NCBI GenBank assembly: GCA_038373865.1
Contig: JAXGGA010000067.1
Coordinates: 248,001-312,000, forward strand
Source of the DNA: Uloborus plumipes
Lineage: Eukaryota; Arthropoda; Arachnida; Araneae; Uloboridae
Direction: 5' to 3'
Length of the DNA stretch: 64,000 nt
The notes beneath the pieces were generated by a model, which saw only the letters and a list, made by a program, of their open reading frames with translations, did not search any database and was not told the DNA's origin. Shown in pieces: positions 48,053 to 59,635 of the stretch. The position numbers and the translations under genes were made by a program. Each line of letters opens with the position of its first letter. Position 1 is the first letter of the stretch.

Positions 48053-49173
48053 GGGTCATTTTCACCATATGCTTACATTTCAAAAATTTTAAGTAATTTT
48101 TTTTAATTTGCTATTTTCTTTTAGAAACACTAACAGATGTTTAGTCACAAATTGTAGGTGTGTGAAAAAATAATTGGTTGTACACTTTGATGAATAATTA
48201 AGTATTCAAATGCTGTTGTAAAACTTTAAGTTGCAAGGAAAATTGTCGTCCGTTAACATACAAAATCAATATGAAATCTCACTTTTAAACTTTATCATAG
48301 AGCTTAGAACCAACTTCATTTGAAATTATTTGCACCCTGAAGCTTAAAACGATGTTTGTGATGATTAAAATATTGATCAAAAACTCTATGGTAACGAATT
48401 TGACATTTGGTAACGGATTTGACCAGTAACGGACTTGACATTTCAACCAAAATGTCAAATTATGGCTAGGTTGTCGAATTTAAAAATTGAACAACAATAT
48501 GCATTTTCTTAGAGTTGTATAATAAACAATATTTCAGGGTAAAAGTTTAGAAAAAGTAAAAATTGATACTAAAATCTTTGGTAACGGACTTGACAAAGAA
48601 TAAAAATACGCACCTGGAAAAAATTTTATGCGAAACGCCACAGCAATACTTCTCGACTCAGGGATACAAAATGGTACAAAATAGTTACGTCACTATTTTG
48701 TTAAGTTAATTGAATACGTGTTACCATCTTTTGACTTCAATAAACACTTTTTTTAGCTAAAATAATCTTAGGGTAACGGACTTGACAAGAACTGCCGGAC
48801 AAAATATATTCATACATTTCTTATTGAAATAAAATTACTATTGTCAATATTTATCATGAATACCACATACTAATAGTCGATATATAAAAATACTATGTTG
48901 CATTTACTTTTTTTGACCATTAAGTATAGGGAAAAAATAGTTGAACTTGCGAAAATTGGAAATGGACAAGCGTTTTTGCCTTGATTCTCATTTTTAAAGA
49001 CTTATATAAAAATAAATAAATAAATTTCAATAATTTGTTGAGTGATAGAATTTTTGTTGAAGTATTTTTGGCAGTAAATAATTGTTCGCATTGAATTTAA
49101 AATATAAGTTATGCTTCAAAATCGTCTTTTTAACCTCCGGACAGCAAATGTAAGCAAATTTTGAAAATGACCC
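48053..49173. mobile_element. Word-repeat TIR element D (GGTAACGGACTTGACA)
   Basis: The 28-bp inverted ends GGGTCATTTTCACCATATGC (48053 onward) and the near complement ending 49173 bound 1121 bp; GCTT occurs just outside each end. The private word GGTAACGGACTTGACA or a close variant occurs at 48390, 48409, 48425, 48580 and 48772, all on the plus strand. No transposase frame is evident; an 86-codon minus frame (49027-49287) crosses the right boundary. Confidence 0.7.
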
Positions 49174-49657
49174 GCTTCTTTTTTCGCAGGTAACTGGTAG
49201 AAACCAATGAATTACCGGATTGTTGTCCGGAAATAAACTGAAGTTTTGGAGTTTTATACCAGTTTGTGGTGTTAAGTATGAATACAAAAGTACATTTTTA
49301 ATTATATTTCGTTAAATTATTATTTTTAATTACAATATTATTAGTTAATAACTTAAACATGACCCAACACAACCAAACAGTTACTTATTTCATCAAGCCA
49401 GCATCATCTAACCTCAGTGATAATACCACCCCCAAGATAAAACTCTTTCAACATATCTGTGGAGACAAGGAAGCCCTCCTTACCAAGGTGTGTCGATTCC
49501 CTAACATGAAAACTTTAATCAGGGAGACAAATAGACTTTGTCAAATTATTTTATTCATTATGTAGGAAAGACGAAACACCAAAATGAATTCCTCCCTTTC
49601 CTTGTCATTTAGCTTCTTTCTACGACTCCCATTCATTAGCTTAAGTAACAGTTGCGG
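49174..49657. other. Short unassigned interval
   Basis: A 68-codon plus frame (49359-49565) has more even composition than most here, with the phrase HICGDKEALLTKVCRFPNMK. I recognise no family; it could be a transposon remnant. Confidence 0.3.
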
Positions 49658-50775
49658 CTTATTGTTTCTTGAATTCTTTCTCTTTCTAATGCAAAGGCTG
49701 TATTGTGCAAGGGGATTGACAGTGCTTCTACAGCAAAATTCAGGTGGCTTTCCTCAAGCATACCGGGTTTAAAATATATAGAAACTTGCTTAAAGCGGAA
49801 ATTAATTTCTCACATGAAAGCTTTTAGTACACTAATATTTAAAATTAGTATATAATCACTTTCGTGAAATTATGTTTATGGTAACAATTAGTTAAAGTTA
49901 GATTTTTTTGATGAATAATCGCAACAAATTGAAAGTTATTGTTTCTTGAATTCTTTCTGTTTCTAATACAAAGACAGCATTGTGCAAAGGGATTGACAGT
50001 GCTTCTACAGCAAAATTGTGATGGCTTTCCTCAAGCACTTTTGGTTTAAAATATACAGAAACCTGCTTAAAGCGGAAATTAATTTCTCACATGAAAACTC
50101 TTAGTACACTAATATTTAAAATTGGTATGTAATTGCATTCGTGAAATTATTTTAATGGAAATAATTAGTTAAAGTAAAGTTTTTTTAATGAATAACAATA
50201 TATATTTTGCAACAAATTGAAAGTTATTGTTTTTTGGATTCGTTCTCTTTCTAATGCAAATGCTGTATTTCGCAAGCGATTGACAGGAAGTCTACAGCAA
50301 AACTGAGGTGGATTTCCCTAGGACATTAAATTTGAAATGCATATAACCTGCTTAAAGCGAAAATGAATTTCTGTCATAAAACATTTTGGTACTAAGATTC
50401 AAAATTAGTTATAACATATCACTTTTATGGCAACAATTAGTTACAGTCAGGTTTTTTAATAACACATAGTATATATTTTGTCAAGAAATTGAAAGTTATT
50501 ATTTCTGGAATTCTTTCTCTTTCTAAAACAAAGGCTGTATTGCGCAAGTGAATTGACAGAGCTTCTACACCAAAATTGAGGGGGCTTTCAACCTAGTTCA
50601 TTGGATTTAAAATGTATAGTGCAAAATTAAAGCAAAAATGAATTTCTCGCACCAAAGATTTTGGAATACTAATATTTAAAATTAGTAATAACGTTCGCGA
50701 AATCACTTTTATGGTAATAATTATTAAAAGTGTGGATTTTTAATGAAACATATCTATTTCAGAGCAAAATTGAAA
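49658..50775 (+). repeat. Four-unit tandem repeat, ~280 bp
   Basis: Units begin near 49658, 49936, 50224 and 50495 with GTTATTGTTTCTTGAATTC or a variant. Each contains TTTCTAATGCAAAGGCTG, a GATTGACAG..CTTCTACAGC block, CTGCTTAAAGCGGAAAT and a TACTAATATTTAAAATTAG block. The units are diverged from each other, so the array is old. Confidence 0.85.
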
Positions 50776-50917
50776 GTATTGCATCATAATGTAACATCAA
50801 TTTCAAAAGCTGTTTCATATGTAAAATACAAACAAAAGAAAATTAATTCGATAGTTCTTGTCAAACGCACTTCTCACCCAAAACAAAGCAATATAAGAAA
50901 ATACTTTGAATCTGGGT

Positions 50918-51403
50918 CAAGGGTTCCCCCCCCCAAGCTTAATGGCGCAAATCCCCCCCCCCCATTTTCACCACCCTCTTGTGTATTTATTTTTATTTCA
51001 AACCTTCTTTTTTGTTTTATTTATTTTTTTTTATATCATTTATTTATTTATTTTTTGAATTATAACTTTTTTTTATACATTATTATTATTTTTTTTTTAA
51101 GTTCGAACAATGCGCAGAACAGAGTCGCTTTTTATCCCATTTCAGACATTTCAAGCACACACACGAGTAATAAAAAGTAATAATAAATAAGAAAATAATA
51201 ATAAAGAAATAAAAGAAATAATTTAAATTAAAAAATAAATTAATGAATATTTTTTATTAAAAAATACGTAAATAATTTAAATAAAAAGTATAAATTAATG
51301 AATAATTTAAATAAATAAATAAATTAGTTAAAAAAATCCCACCCAAAAATTTTGATGACGCAACTTGCGCCATAATCCTTCCCCCCCCCTGTGGGCACCC
51401 CTG
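50918..51403. mobile_element. hAT-like MITE with 8-bp target duplication
   Basis: The 486-bp element is flanked by the perfect octamer ATCTGGGT (50910-50917 and 51404-51411). The ends are CAAGGGTTCCC and CAGGGGTGCCC (as read inward), followed by C or G runs, then AATGGCGCAA and TTATGGCGCAA inward. An 8-bp duplication and CARGGG ends are hAT hallmarks. The interior is ATTT-type low complexity; the 145-codon frame at 50743-51180 crosses the boundary and is not a gene. Confidence 0.85.
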
Positions 51404-51411
51404 ATCTGGGT

Positions 51412-52245
51412 AATACCTCGATCGGTATGCATAAGATCACAGAACATTTCATATTAAAAATATTTGTAGACGGTTTCAAGTGGCAATTATTATAGTTAAG
51501 CTAATAAGTCATATTTTAAGTTCTTGCTACAATTTTCTTTTCCTTTCGTTTATAATGTCGGCAAAAATGCAATTCGACTTTCCGATATCCCTCCATTGCA
51601 AACAATATCGTAACTTTTTTTTTTCCCCCGACTCTCTTCTTTACTTAGGTTGCATTTATTTGTGGAAGCAAAATGGCAACGGTGATTGGGCCAACAGCGA
51701 TTTTCTTCGCATCGGTGGTGCATTTAATGAGAAGAATCGAAAACTAATCAGGGAATTTCGTGGCTCAGTGCTTGGGAAGTTATGATTCTTGCTGATGGAT
51801 TGTTGCCTTGTTCTTTTTTATAGAAATCCCCAATAATTGAATGAGCTCTCCAGAATTGGAACTATGCATTTATGGCTTAACGTTGTTGGGGAAAAATGAA
51901 AAATATTATTCTGGGTTGCGTGTGTATGCGTTATTTTTTTACTTAACAGTATGTTTTGTGGTGTGTTGTCGTTTTTAAATTAAATATTTTTTTTTCCTTT
52001 AAAAACACGAGCTACAACCACAAATTTTGTTTCAACAAGTATTCAACAAGTTTCAACAAGTAGTTAGTCCTTCTTCCTTTGAAATAATTTAAAAAAAGTA
52101 CTGAGCAAACTCTTTCGCTAGTGCTGTACCACTTAAAATGTCTAAAACTTTATTATGATAGAATAATGTGCTCTACTTCCATCGGCAAGATACATATTCA
52201 AAATTTTTACGGATTTAAAAGGTTCAAATGAAATTATTAAACATT
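51412..52245. other. Unassigned DNA
   Basis: A 101-codon plus frame (51480-51785) has a coding-like last third (51640-51785) including GNGDWANSDFLRIGGAFNEK. I do not recognise it, and no partner exon was found. Confidence 0.35.
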
Positions 52246-52249
52246 CCCC

Positions 52250-52323
52250 CGTCGGCCTTGACTAATGATCAAAGACGTCTGACAGTAATGCGGTAGCCCG
52301 GGTTCGAATCCCGGCACGGGCGT
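52250..52323 (+). other. tRNA-like pseudogene or SINE head
   Basis: The T-arm is excellent (CCCGG, GTTCGAAT, CCCGG) and the 3' acceptor ACGGGCG pairs at six of seven positions with CCCCCGT near 52247. The D-arm is poor and no proper anticodon stem forms around GTCTGACAGTAATGC, so it is not a functional tRNA. It may be the head of a tRNA-derived SINE. Confidence 0.45.
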
Positions 52324-52929
52324 ACTTTCTCAAGTTTTCATTCTTTCTCAAGTTTATCATGCTAGTTACGTACACCATAGATGTGATTCCATCTACATCA
52401 TGCCAATAGCATGGTTATACAGTAAGAATGCTGCCTTGATATCTTTCTTCTAAATGAAATTTCATAATGGTTAAATACATCCAAGAGAGAATATATGTGA
52501 CTTATTTACATGCTTTGAATGTATTTTTTTTTATTTCAATGATGATAATAAGCATTTTTTATTTATTTATTTTATACTAAAATAGAGCATTTGTGTAAAT
52601 TCTCAATTCTCATTCCCAAGAATTTCTACTCTCATCTCTTCACTAAACATGTAAAAATAGTGATATAATTTGGTGATAAAGTTTTTCTACCCATTAACTA
52701 ACAATCACTAATTTTTAAACAAATAAGAAATATTTACCAATGCATAGCAGCATCATTAATGTCAACCATTCATTGTCTAAAACAATCAGATATTAAAAAT
52801 AAAACTACATTATTAAATCTGCAAAGTTGTATACTTAATGTGTGATGTAAAAATTTTTTAATACTTTCTATTTCACTATATTTTTAGGAATTTGCTAACT
52901 TTTTTCAATGAAATTTCGGGAACTACAAA
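52324..52929. other. AT-rich DNA without recognisable gene
   Basis: Nothing recognised. Confidence 0.5.
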
Positions 52930-53585
52930 TACAGGGTGTCCACTCCTATCGTGGACCAGTAGCTAATTTCTAAACCGTTAGAGATAAGCATATAGTTCAT
53001 TTAGGAAAAAATCTCCAAATTACGAAAGGAATTTTGGGTCTATTCAATGTTTTTCAAAAAATTAAATTTTGAAAGAGTTACGAAATTTAAATTTTTATAC
53101 AGCCCCCCAGTCCTATCAATCATATTTAGTAAAACATTCTTGACACTGTAACGTTTAAAACTAAAAAAATCACTGTTCTACCACAAAAATTGACCGAGTT
53201 ATGACGTTTTGAAAAATCAAGATTTTGAAGGATTTCGCATACGGTCCCGTAAGCGATCTCTCGATGACGTCATGAAATAATGCAAAATCTTGATTTTTCA
53301 AAACGTCATAACTCGGTCAATTTTTGTGGTAGAACAGTGATTTTTTTTTTTAGTTTTAAACGTTACAGTGTCAAGAATGTTTTACTAAATATGATTGATA
53401 GGACTAGGGGGCTGTATAAAAATTTAAATTTCGTAACTTTTTCAAAATTTGATTTTTTTGAAAAACATTGAATAGACCCAAAATTCCTTTCGTAATTTGG
53501 AGATTTTTTCCTAAATGAACTATATGCTTATCTCTAACGGTTTAGAAATTAGCTATTGGTCCACGATAGGAGTGGACACCCTGTA
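52930..53585. mobile_element. Palindromic element, ~300-bp arms (CAGGGTGTCC)
   Basis: The arms 52930-53228 and 53283-53585 start TACAGGGTGTCCACTCC and are nearly identical in inverted orientation; I counted only a few substitutions and small indels in A runs. They surround a 54-bp spacer containing TCTCGATGACGTCATG. It is probably TA-flanked, with CAGGGTGTCC ends. A single-arm copy is at 12530-12819. The 63-codon frame at 53280-53471 is repeat translation. Confidence 0.9.
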
Positions 53586-54049
53586 TATGTCAGGTAAAAT
53601 TCATTATTCAATTATATCTTCCGAGACTTTATACAAAATAATTTAAAATTTTGTTGTTTTTGAAATTAGCGAAGAGATAACAATGTTAAGTGCTTTAAGA
53701 TTTTTTTTGCCATGGTCAAGTCATGGTCATAGAACGAAAATATTAAATAATAAAATTATTTATTTCTAAAATTTAATGAACATTTTTGAAGATTTAAATG
53801 TACGAAGAAAACAAATTGCGTTAATGTTGGAAACTAAAGAAAAGAGAGAACTTTCACTTAAAGACTTAATCGCATTAACATCGCAATATTCAGGGATCGT
53901 GCATAAAATTATTAATTGAATTTGTTCTCCCTGTATTTAGTGTTGTGAAGGTTAGAAAAAAACTTATATTTTAGTAATTAACTCGGATATACTTAAAGTA
54001 TATATACGTTGAATTAGTAACATGGATAAAACTTCTCGAATTTTTTTTT
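53586..54049. other. AT-rich DNA without recognisable gene
   Basis: Nothing recognised. Confidence 0.5.
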
Positions 54050-55725
54050 AAATAAAGAAGATATTTTGAGAAATAACTGAGCAAATATTTAGAAAAGTGC
54101 CAATTTGAGTCCCAAGTGAATTTTCACTAGTATTTCAATAACTAGTTAAAAAAATAATTTTCCCCAGAAAGAAGATAAGGTTCTGCTTTCATTTCATCTA
54201 ATAACATCAGAAAAAAAAATTTTTTCTTCAGAAAATATTGTTTTTATACATCAAAAATCAGATCGGTAACGTGTCCCCAGTTTTCAAAGCTTAGCATGCA
54301 AACAGGTCATGCGAACTTTCTAACTTCCTAAAATAACGCACTTGCACAAAAAACGATTCTTTTTTTACCCCTTTGTTAATATTTTGATTCATTTTTGTTT
54401 TAATCGATTTCTGATTTTCTAGCCGTTGCGAAATAAGCGTGTCCCAAGTTCCGCCGTCAGAGTGGTAACAATAACTTCCGATCTATGTTTAGGCCCCCAA
54501 AATCATTTCCTGCACCTATACCACGTGATACTGAGTACCTAATGGGATGTTTTATCGAATCGTAATTAAAAATTTCCATTTCTGCATCTAAAATTGTAGG
54601 TGAGATTTTTTAAAGTGATTTTATAAAATGTGTGTCATTTGAGTCATCAGATCGGTAACACGCTCTAAAATGCGCAGTTTTTATTATTTTAAAAATTATT
54701 TTATATATAAGTATAGTCCTTTATTACAAGTGAAAAAACCACGTGTTTGATTTTGATTTAGTGCGATCGACTCGGAAATAAAAAAAAAAAATTGTCAGTT
54801 TGTCAGATCGGTAACAGTCAGAGCGGTAACATTGAAAAACAGCGAATATGTTACAGAACTAACTCACACGTTTCAGAATTTTAAAAAGCAAAAATCATAG
54901 GTTTTAGCCATATATATTGAATATTTTTGTTCTTAAAAAATGATAAGCAATGAGTTTTAGTACAATTGCTTCATTTGTGGTTTGTATGACCTAACAATAG
55001 AAGTTAGTAAAATAAGAAAAATTGACACTGCAGAAATTAAGTTAATTAATTATTGTTATTTATTTATTTATTTTTTGGTGTTTCAATTTCTCATAACTTC
55101 TCTAAATAACTAGATAAAACTAGCATGCTGAATTTGAATTTCTGATCAAGAAAATAAATTTCCTGCAACTAAATAAAGAAAAGCAAGCAGCAGAGTTGTG
55201 TGTTGAAAAAGTTGAAGTTGTAAGTTGTGTGTTGTTTCAAAACAAAACAAATGTTTTATTAGCTTGGATTTGGTAATCTCATAATTTATTTTATCTAAAA
55301 AACTTGTCGTTCATTTTTATTTCCAAGAAATGCTTTTTTATAATGAAATTTGATTTTTTAGCCTAATATATATATTTTAATATAATTATCTTAATTCTAT
55401 GTTAAAAATGCAAGGAAATGATATCATATTTAGAGATGTTAATGAAGACTGAAAGCATAAACTCAAATATGTAGCTCATATTAACATCAGATCTGTAACA
55501 TTCATCAGATCTGTAACGGCTTAAAAGTGAATTATCTGAGGAGGGGGTAAATAACTTCCTTGACCTCCCCCCTTTTATTTTCTTGCATTTAGACCCAATT
55601 TAGACGGAAATCCAATATTAGTTTTTTTCTGCAAAAAATTTTTTTTTTCAGAAAACTCCAACTTCAAATTGGCACTTTTCTAAATATTGGCTCAACTCTC
55701 AAAAAACAAGAAGGATTATTTATTC
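54050..55725. mobile_element. Word-repeat TIR element E (CAGATCGGTAAC)
   Basis: The inverted ends pair over about 30 bp, with the strong part AATATTTAGAAAAGTGCCAA (54084-54103) matching the complement at 55669-55688, and weaker pairing further out. The word CAGATCGGTAAC or a one- to two-base variant occurs at 54259, 54458, 54648, 54804, 54819, 55488 and 55505, all plus strand. No transposase frame. (A/T)-rich low complexity fills the spaces. Confidence 0.68.
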
Positions 55726-56555
55726 TGCTTACAATTGATTGTTGTTGTGTTCAAGCATTAAGTAATAACAACACTGAAATATTTCATAGTAATGTTTGAT
55801 TCAAAATGTAACGGTAGATTTGGAAGGGTAAATATTTAATAAGGGCAGTCGAAAATAATAAAAAGTTTTAAAAACAAAATTTCTAATCAAAATCGATAAA
55901 GTTTTATAAAAAGAAAGGTATTATTAAAATATAAGCACTGGATTTTCTGGGACTGGTTTTCTTCTTAAAACTTCTTACTTCCTTGCACTAAAAAAGGGTT
56001 CATTGAGACCCAGAAGCAAGTGTCTGCAATCAATTTGCTAATTAGTGCGTGATATACTTGTACGTTGCTTATTTTCGGTCCTTGCAAATCAACCTTGATA
56101 CATTTTCTAGGACGTTTTTTTGCTTGTTCTTAGACTGCATCTAAAAGTCGCCAGTAAAAAAAGCCTAAACATTCATTAAAATGTAAAATAATCCGCTTGC
56201 AAAAAATAAAGTTATTAACAAAATTTTAATATTAAATGAATATTGGTGGTTTTCTTGGTTTCAAAAATGCATATACATTTGCGTTGATTTTGAAAACATT
56301 TCTGATGGAGACGTCTACCAAGATTTTATTGTTACCAAAAATGTATGTTATTTGTTAGCAAAAATTATTAATGAGAAAAAAAACACTTATCAAAGTCGGC
56401 TAAGAAGGCATTATTGAAAGCACTTTTTTATTTTTATTTAATCGAAGGTCGATATTCTTTTCAGCATTTTTGCTATCTATTATTCTTTAGCTTAGAAAAT
56501 TGGACTTTATGAAAGTCCAGTTTACTAGAGATCTTCTAATAGTACTGCAGTTTTT
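55726..56555. other. AT-rich DNA without recognisable gene
   Basis: Nothing recognised apart from short A/T runs. Confidence 0.45.
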
Positions 56556-56787
56556 TTACAATTCACCCGATGCGTAATCTTTGATTTTGAAAAGCTGAAC
56601 GAGAATTCTTGTGCACGTGAAATTACACTTAGAGGCAATTTCACTGTAACAGACGTAAAATTTTCCACAAAACAACTTCCAAGGACCAGACATATATTGA
56701 ATACTTTGTGTGCGTGTGTTTTTCCCACTAGCTTTATAAAGAACATGGTCTCCACTTCTGTATACTGTCCGTATATGTTGAGGATTT
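56556..56787 (-). CDS. Candidate terminal exon of an unknown gene
   Basis: On the minus strand a pyrimidine-rich tract ending TTTTTTTCAG (acceptor-like, exon starting at 56787) is followed by about 76 open codons to a TAA at 56556-56558. The frame begins NPQHIRTVYRSGDHVLYKAS and contains a cysteine-rich run (WKLFCGKFYVCYSEIASKC, then NFTC). Composition is more coding-like than neighbours. No upstream exon, donor site or polyadenylation signal was confirmed, and no family is recognised. A different frame with an ATG (76 codons, 56525-56755) overlaps it. This could easily be chance. Confidence 0.22.
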
Positions 56788-56853
56788 CTGAAAAAAATAG
56801 TTAAATAATATTATTTTCTCTGTAGTAGACGTATCTCATAAGATATCAGTGGC

Positions 56854-59365
56854 CAGGGGCGGCTCCTCACTGTGGGCCGGGTGGGCCGGACCCACCCAGA
56901 AAAATTGGAGGAAAAAAATATGCCTAATAAAACATAATCGTTTTGTATTTCAACCAAAAAATAAAACAAAACAAAACAAAACATAGGGCATAAAATATCT
57001 TTTAAACCTTCAGCTCCCCCCCCCCCTCCACATCGCTAATACAGCACAAAAAAGTTTTCAAACTCCATCAATTTTAGCGCTTCCTACCTAAGCGCTTAGC
57101 ATTCGCACGGCTTTGAGAACGAATTCGGGGGCCAATTCAAAGCGGCCCACGCCAAGCCCCCGATTTTAGCCAACCGCAATGCCTGGATTAAGAAGAGCAG
57201 TGAGAGATGACACCCCATTGTAACAATCGACAAGTGGGCATTTTTTAGCTATCTCAAAATTTCCCTTTCTCCCTAACCAAAGCGGTGGAGAGGGAAGTGA
57301 TCCTCACTGGTTACAGAGGAGCATGGAATGTCTGGCCCCTGTGTCAGGGAGAAAACTTGCTTTTCATTCCGCGCTCCTCGTTTTTCTTTTACTGATTTTT
57401 ATAACACGTCTTCTTTTTTTTTTTTTTAGTCTTTCTTTTTTAATTTTCAACACCTATTACTAACAGCCACAGAGATTGCTAGTTTCATTACCCCCCTCAC
57501 CTATTTGTAATACAATGCATGCATATTTTATTTATTAATTTGCGTTTGAGTTTCTTATTCTCAAAATTTTTGTATGAAGACTTTATTTTTGACTTGTAGA
57601 GCGTTTGCCATTTTCTTGGTATTAGTTTGAATTTAATCTTATTTGTCGCAGTGCTGTGTTAATATGTTAAAAAGTGTGTAAGTATTGCATGAACTCTAGG
57701 AATTTGTCATCCTGCCGGGTGTGACATTATAAATGCTTGGAGAAGTCATAAGTATTCTTAAGCTCCAAATGCTACATTTATTTAGCCGAATCATGACTGC
57801 ATTTATATCCAGGACTAAAGAGAGGCTAACCCCCGCCCCCTAAAATATCAATGAAGTAGTTCCCCCCCCCCTCTTTGATGATCATCCCTACAACTAATAT
57901 TATCACACTCAAAGGGATTTTAATGTCCGAAAAAACACTTAGATGTTGAATAAAAAGTTTGCTACTGCGCATTTTTTCTTATATCTTATGACACGTAACA
58001 TTAACCTTCTACTACAAATACACTAAAGCAGTAACCAGAAAAAACAAAACTTATAACATTGAACGTTCATAAAAATAATGAGTGGATCAAAGTCTACTGT
58101 ATATAAAAACTATATTCAGCTTAAATGTATAAATGAATACATTTATTTTGTAAATTATTATTTTACAAATTGCTTCATAATTCAAGAAACACGTGGACAT
58201 AAAATTTCGCAACATTTAAAAACTATATTTTGCAATATATTTTCCTGAAGGTTTATAATATATGAAATATTAAATATTGTTTAAAAGCAAACTAGTTAAA
58301 TTAATAATTTATATCAAAGTTTAATAACGGTACCTAATGGTTGGGAAAAACAAGGCGTTTTGCAAGATTTTTTATTTCTAACATATAACACGTTACCATG
58401 CCTGTCAGTCAAATCATGTAACCGAAAAGGTTATTACCAGTTAAGCAAATATTTCTGATAAACATAATTAAATTAGTCAGTTATCCGTGTTTTAATTTTA
58501 ATGTTATTCGAACCGGTAGTCAAGATCCTTTAATTTTGATTATATTGTAAGAAAAATTTAGTGTTTTAATATTTTTATGTACTCTTTGTGTATTTCCTGA
58601 AAATAATTCGATTCATCTCATTACTAGTTTGAGTACGACCATAGGTAAGCGAGTGGGACCATAACTGGTCAAACCCCAGTGTATTCCAATTTATTTAAAA
58701 ACATAATACATGCATTAAAATTGACAGTAAATGAAAATATCATAGCTATAAAAGTGACATTTTAAAGTTCTAACACCGTTAGGATTTGTTTTTTCATGAA
58801 CTAAAATTGCAACATTTGTATCCAAATTAAAAAAAAAAAAATGTAAGCATGCCCAATTCTAGTCATTTACATTATGAGTTCCTTAATTTGATGGAGGCTT
58901 TCAGAAAGTCATGGTGCAGATTGTCGACATTTTTAGGGGGATATTGGGGGTGTTTTTAGGCAGAAATTTTCTTTTTGAGTGTAGTCCCGTAATGTTTGAG
59001 GAGGTGCGCCGCCTTGAGGCGTGAAACTTTTGATGTGATGAATATTTTCACTGTCCGCAAATGGCAAAATAATGAGAGAAACATTAGTGATCTATAGAAA
59101 GTCGGTCGTCTGTGGAAAACATTGTTATTAGTATTACATTGATCGCTTAAGGCTGGTGTAACATTTAAAATATAAACCTATGTATCAAATCAAATTGTGA
59201 GTTAATTTTGCAATGCAAATTTGTATTAATAAAATTAAATATTATTTTAAGTCGCTCAGCATTAGTTTACTAACTGTTGTTTCCTTCATTTTATCTATGT
59301 AAGCATTAGTGGGGAAAGACATAATTGCGGGCCCACCCACTAAATTAAGGTACGTGCCGCCACTG
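56854..59365. mobile_element. hAT-like element, non-autonomous, 2.5 kb
   Basis: The 2512-bp element is flanked by the perfect octamer TCAGTGGC (56846-56853 and 59366-59373). The ends read CAGGGGCGGC on the left and CAGTGGCGGC on the right (inward), and both have a GGGTGGGCC block about 30-35 bases in. An eight-base duplication with CAGNGGC ends indicates hAT. No transposase frame of useful length exists, so it is non-autonomous or decayed. The interior is AT-rich, with a C run near 57019-57026 and a GC-richer piece at 57060-57400. Confidence 0.88.
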
Positions 59366-59366
59366 T

Positions 59367-59635
59367 CAGTGGCTGATACAAGGGAAGGGCGATGGGGCGA
59401 TCGCCCCTCCCACAGGCCCCCTCCATCACTACATTTTTAACATTAAAGCTCAAAAACTTAATTTTAGATAAGTTATAATGATGTTGAAGGAAGGAAGTTT
59501 GGGAGCTGCCCCGGAAATGTTTCGAAATTGAAATCCGAAACCTATGTGACCAATATTCGCAAACTAGAATACATAGTAAAATGTAAGCAATAAAATCAAT
59601 TGCCCTTCCCTTGAAAAGCTTCTGGCTTCGCCCTT
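59367..59635. mobile_element. hAT-like remnant abutting the 2.5 kb element
   Basis: Starts CAGTGGCTGATACAAGGG, contains the palindrome-like GGGGCGATCGCCCC, and ends GCTTCTGGCTTCGCCCTTG, which inverted begins CAAGGGCGAAGCCAG. The ends are similar to those of hAT MITEs, but no target duplication was found. The larger hAT element appears to have inserted at or next to its left end. Confidence 0.5.

Noticed and set aside
50743..51180. 145-codon open frame
   Set aside because: It runs across the boundary and low-complexity interior of the hAT-like MITE and is rich in F/Y/I from T runs.
52250..52323. Functional tRNA gene
   Set aside because: The T-arm and acceptor fit, but the D-arm and anticodon stem do not fold properly.
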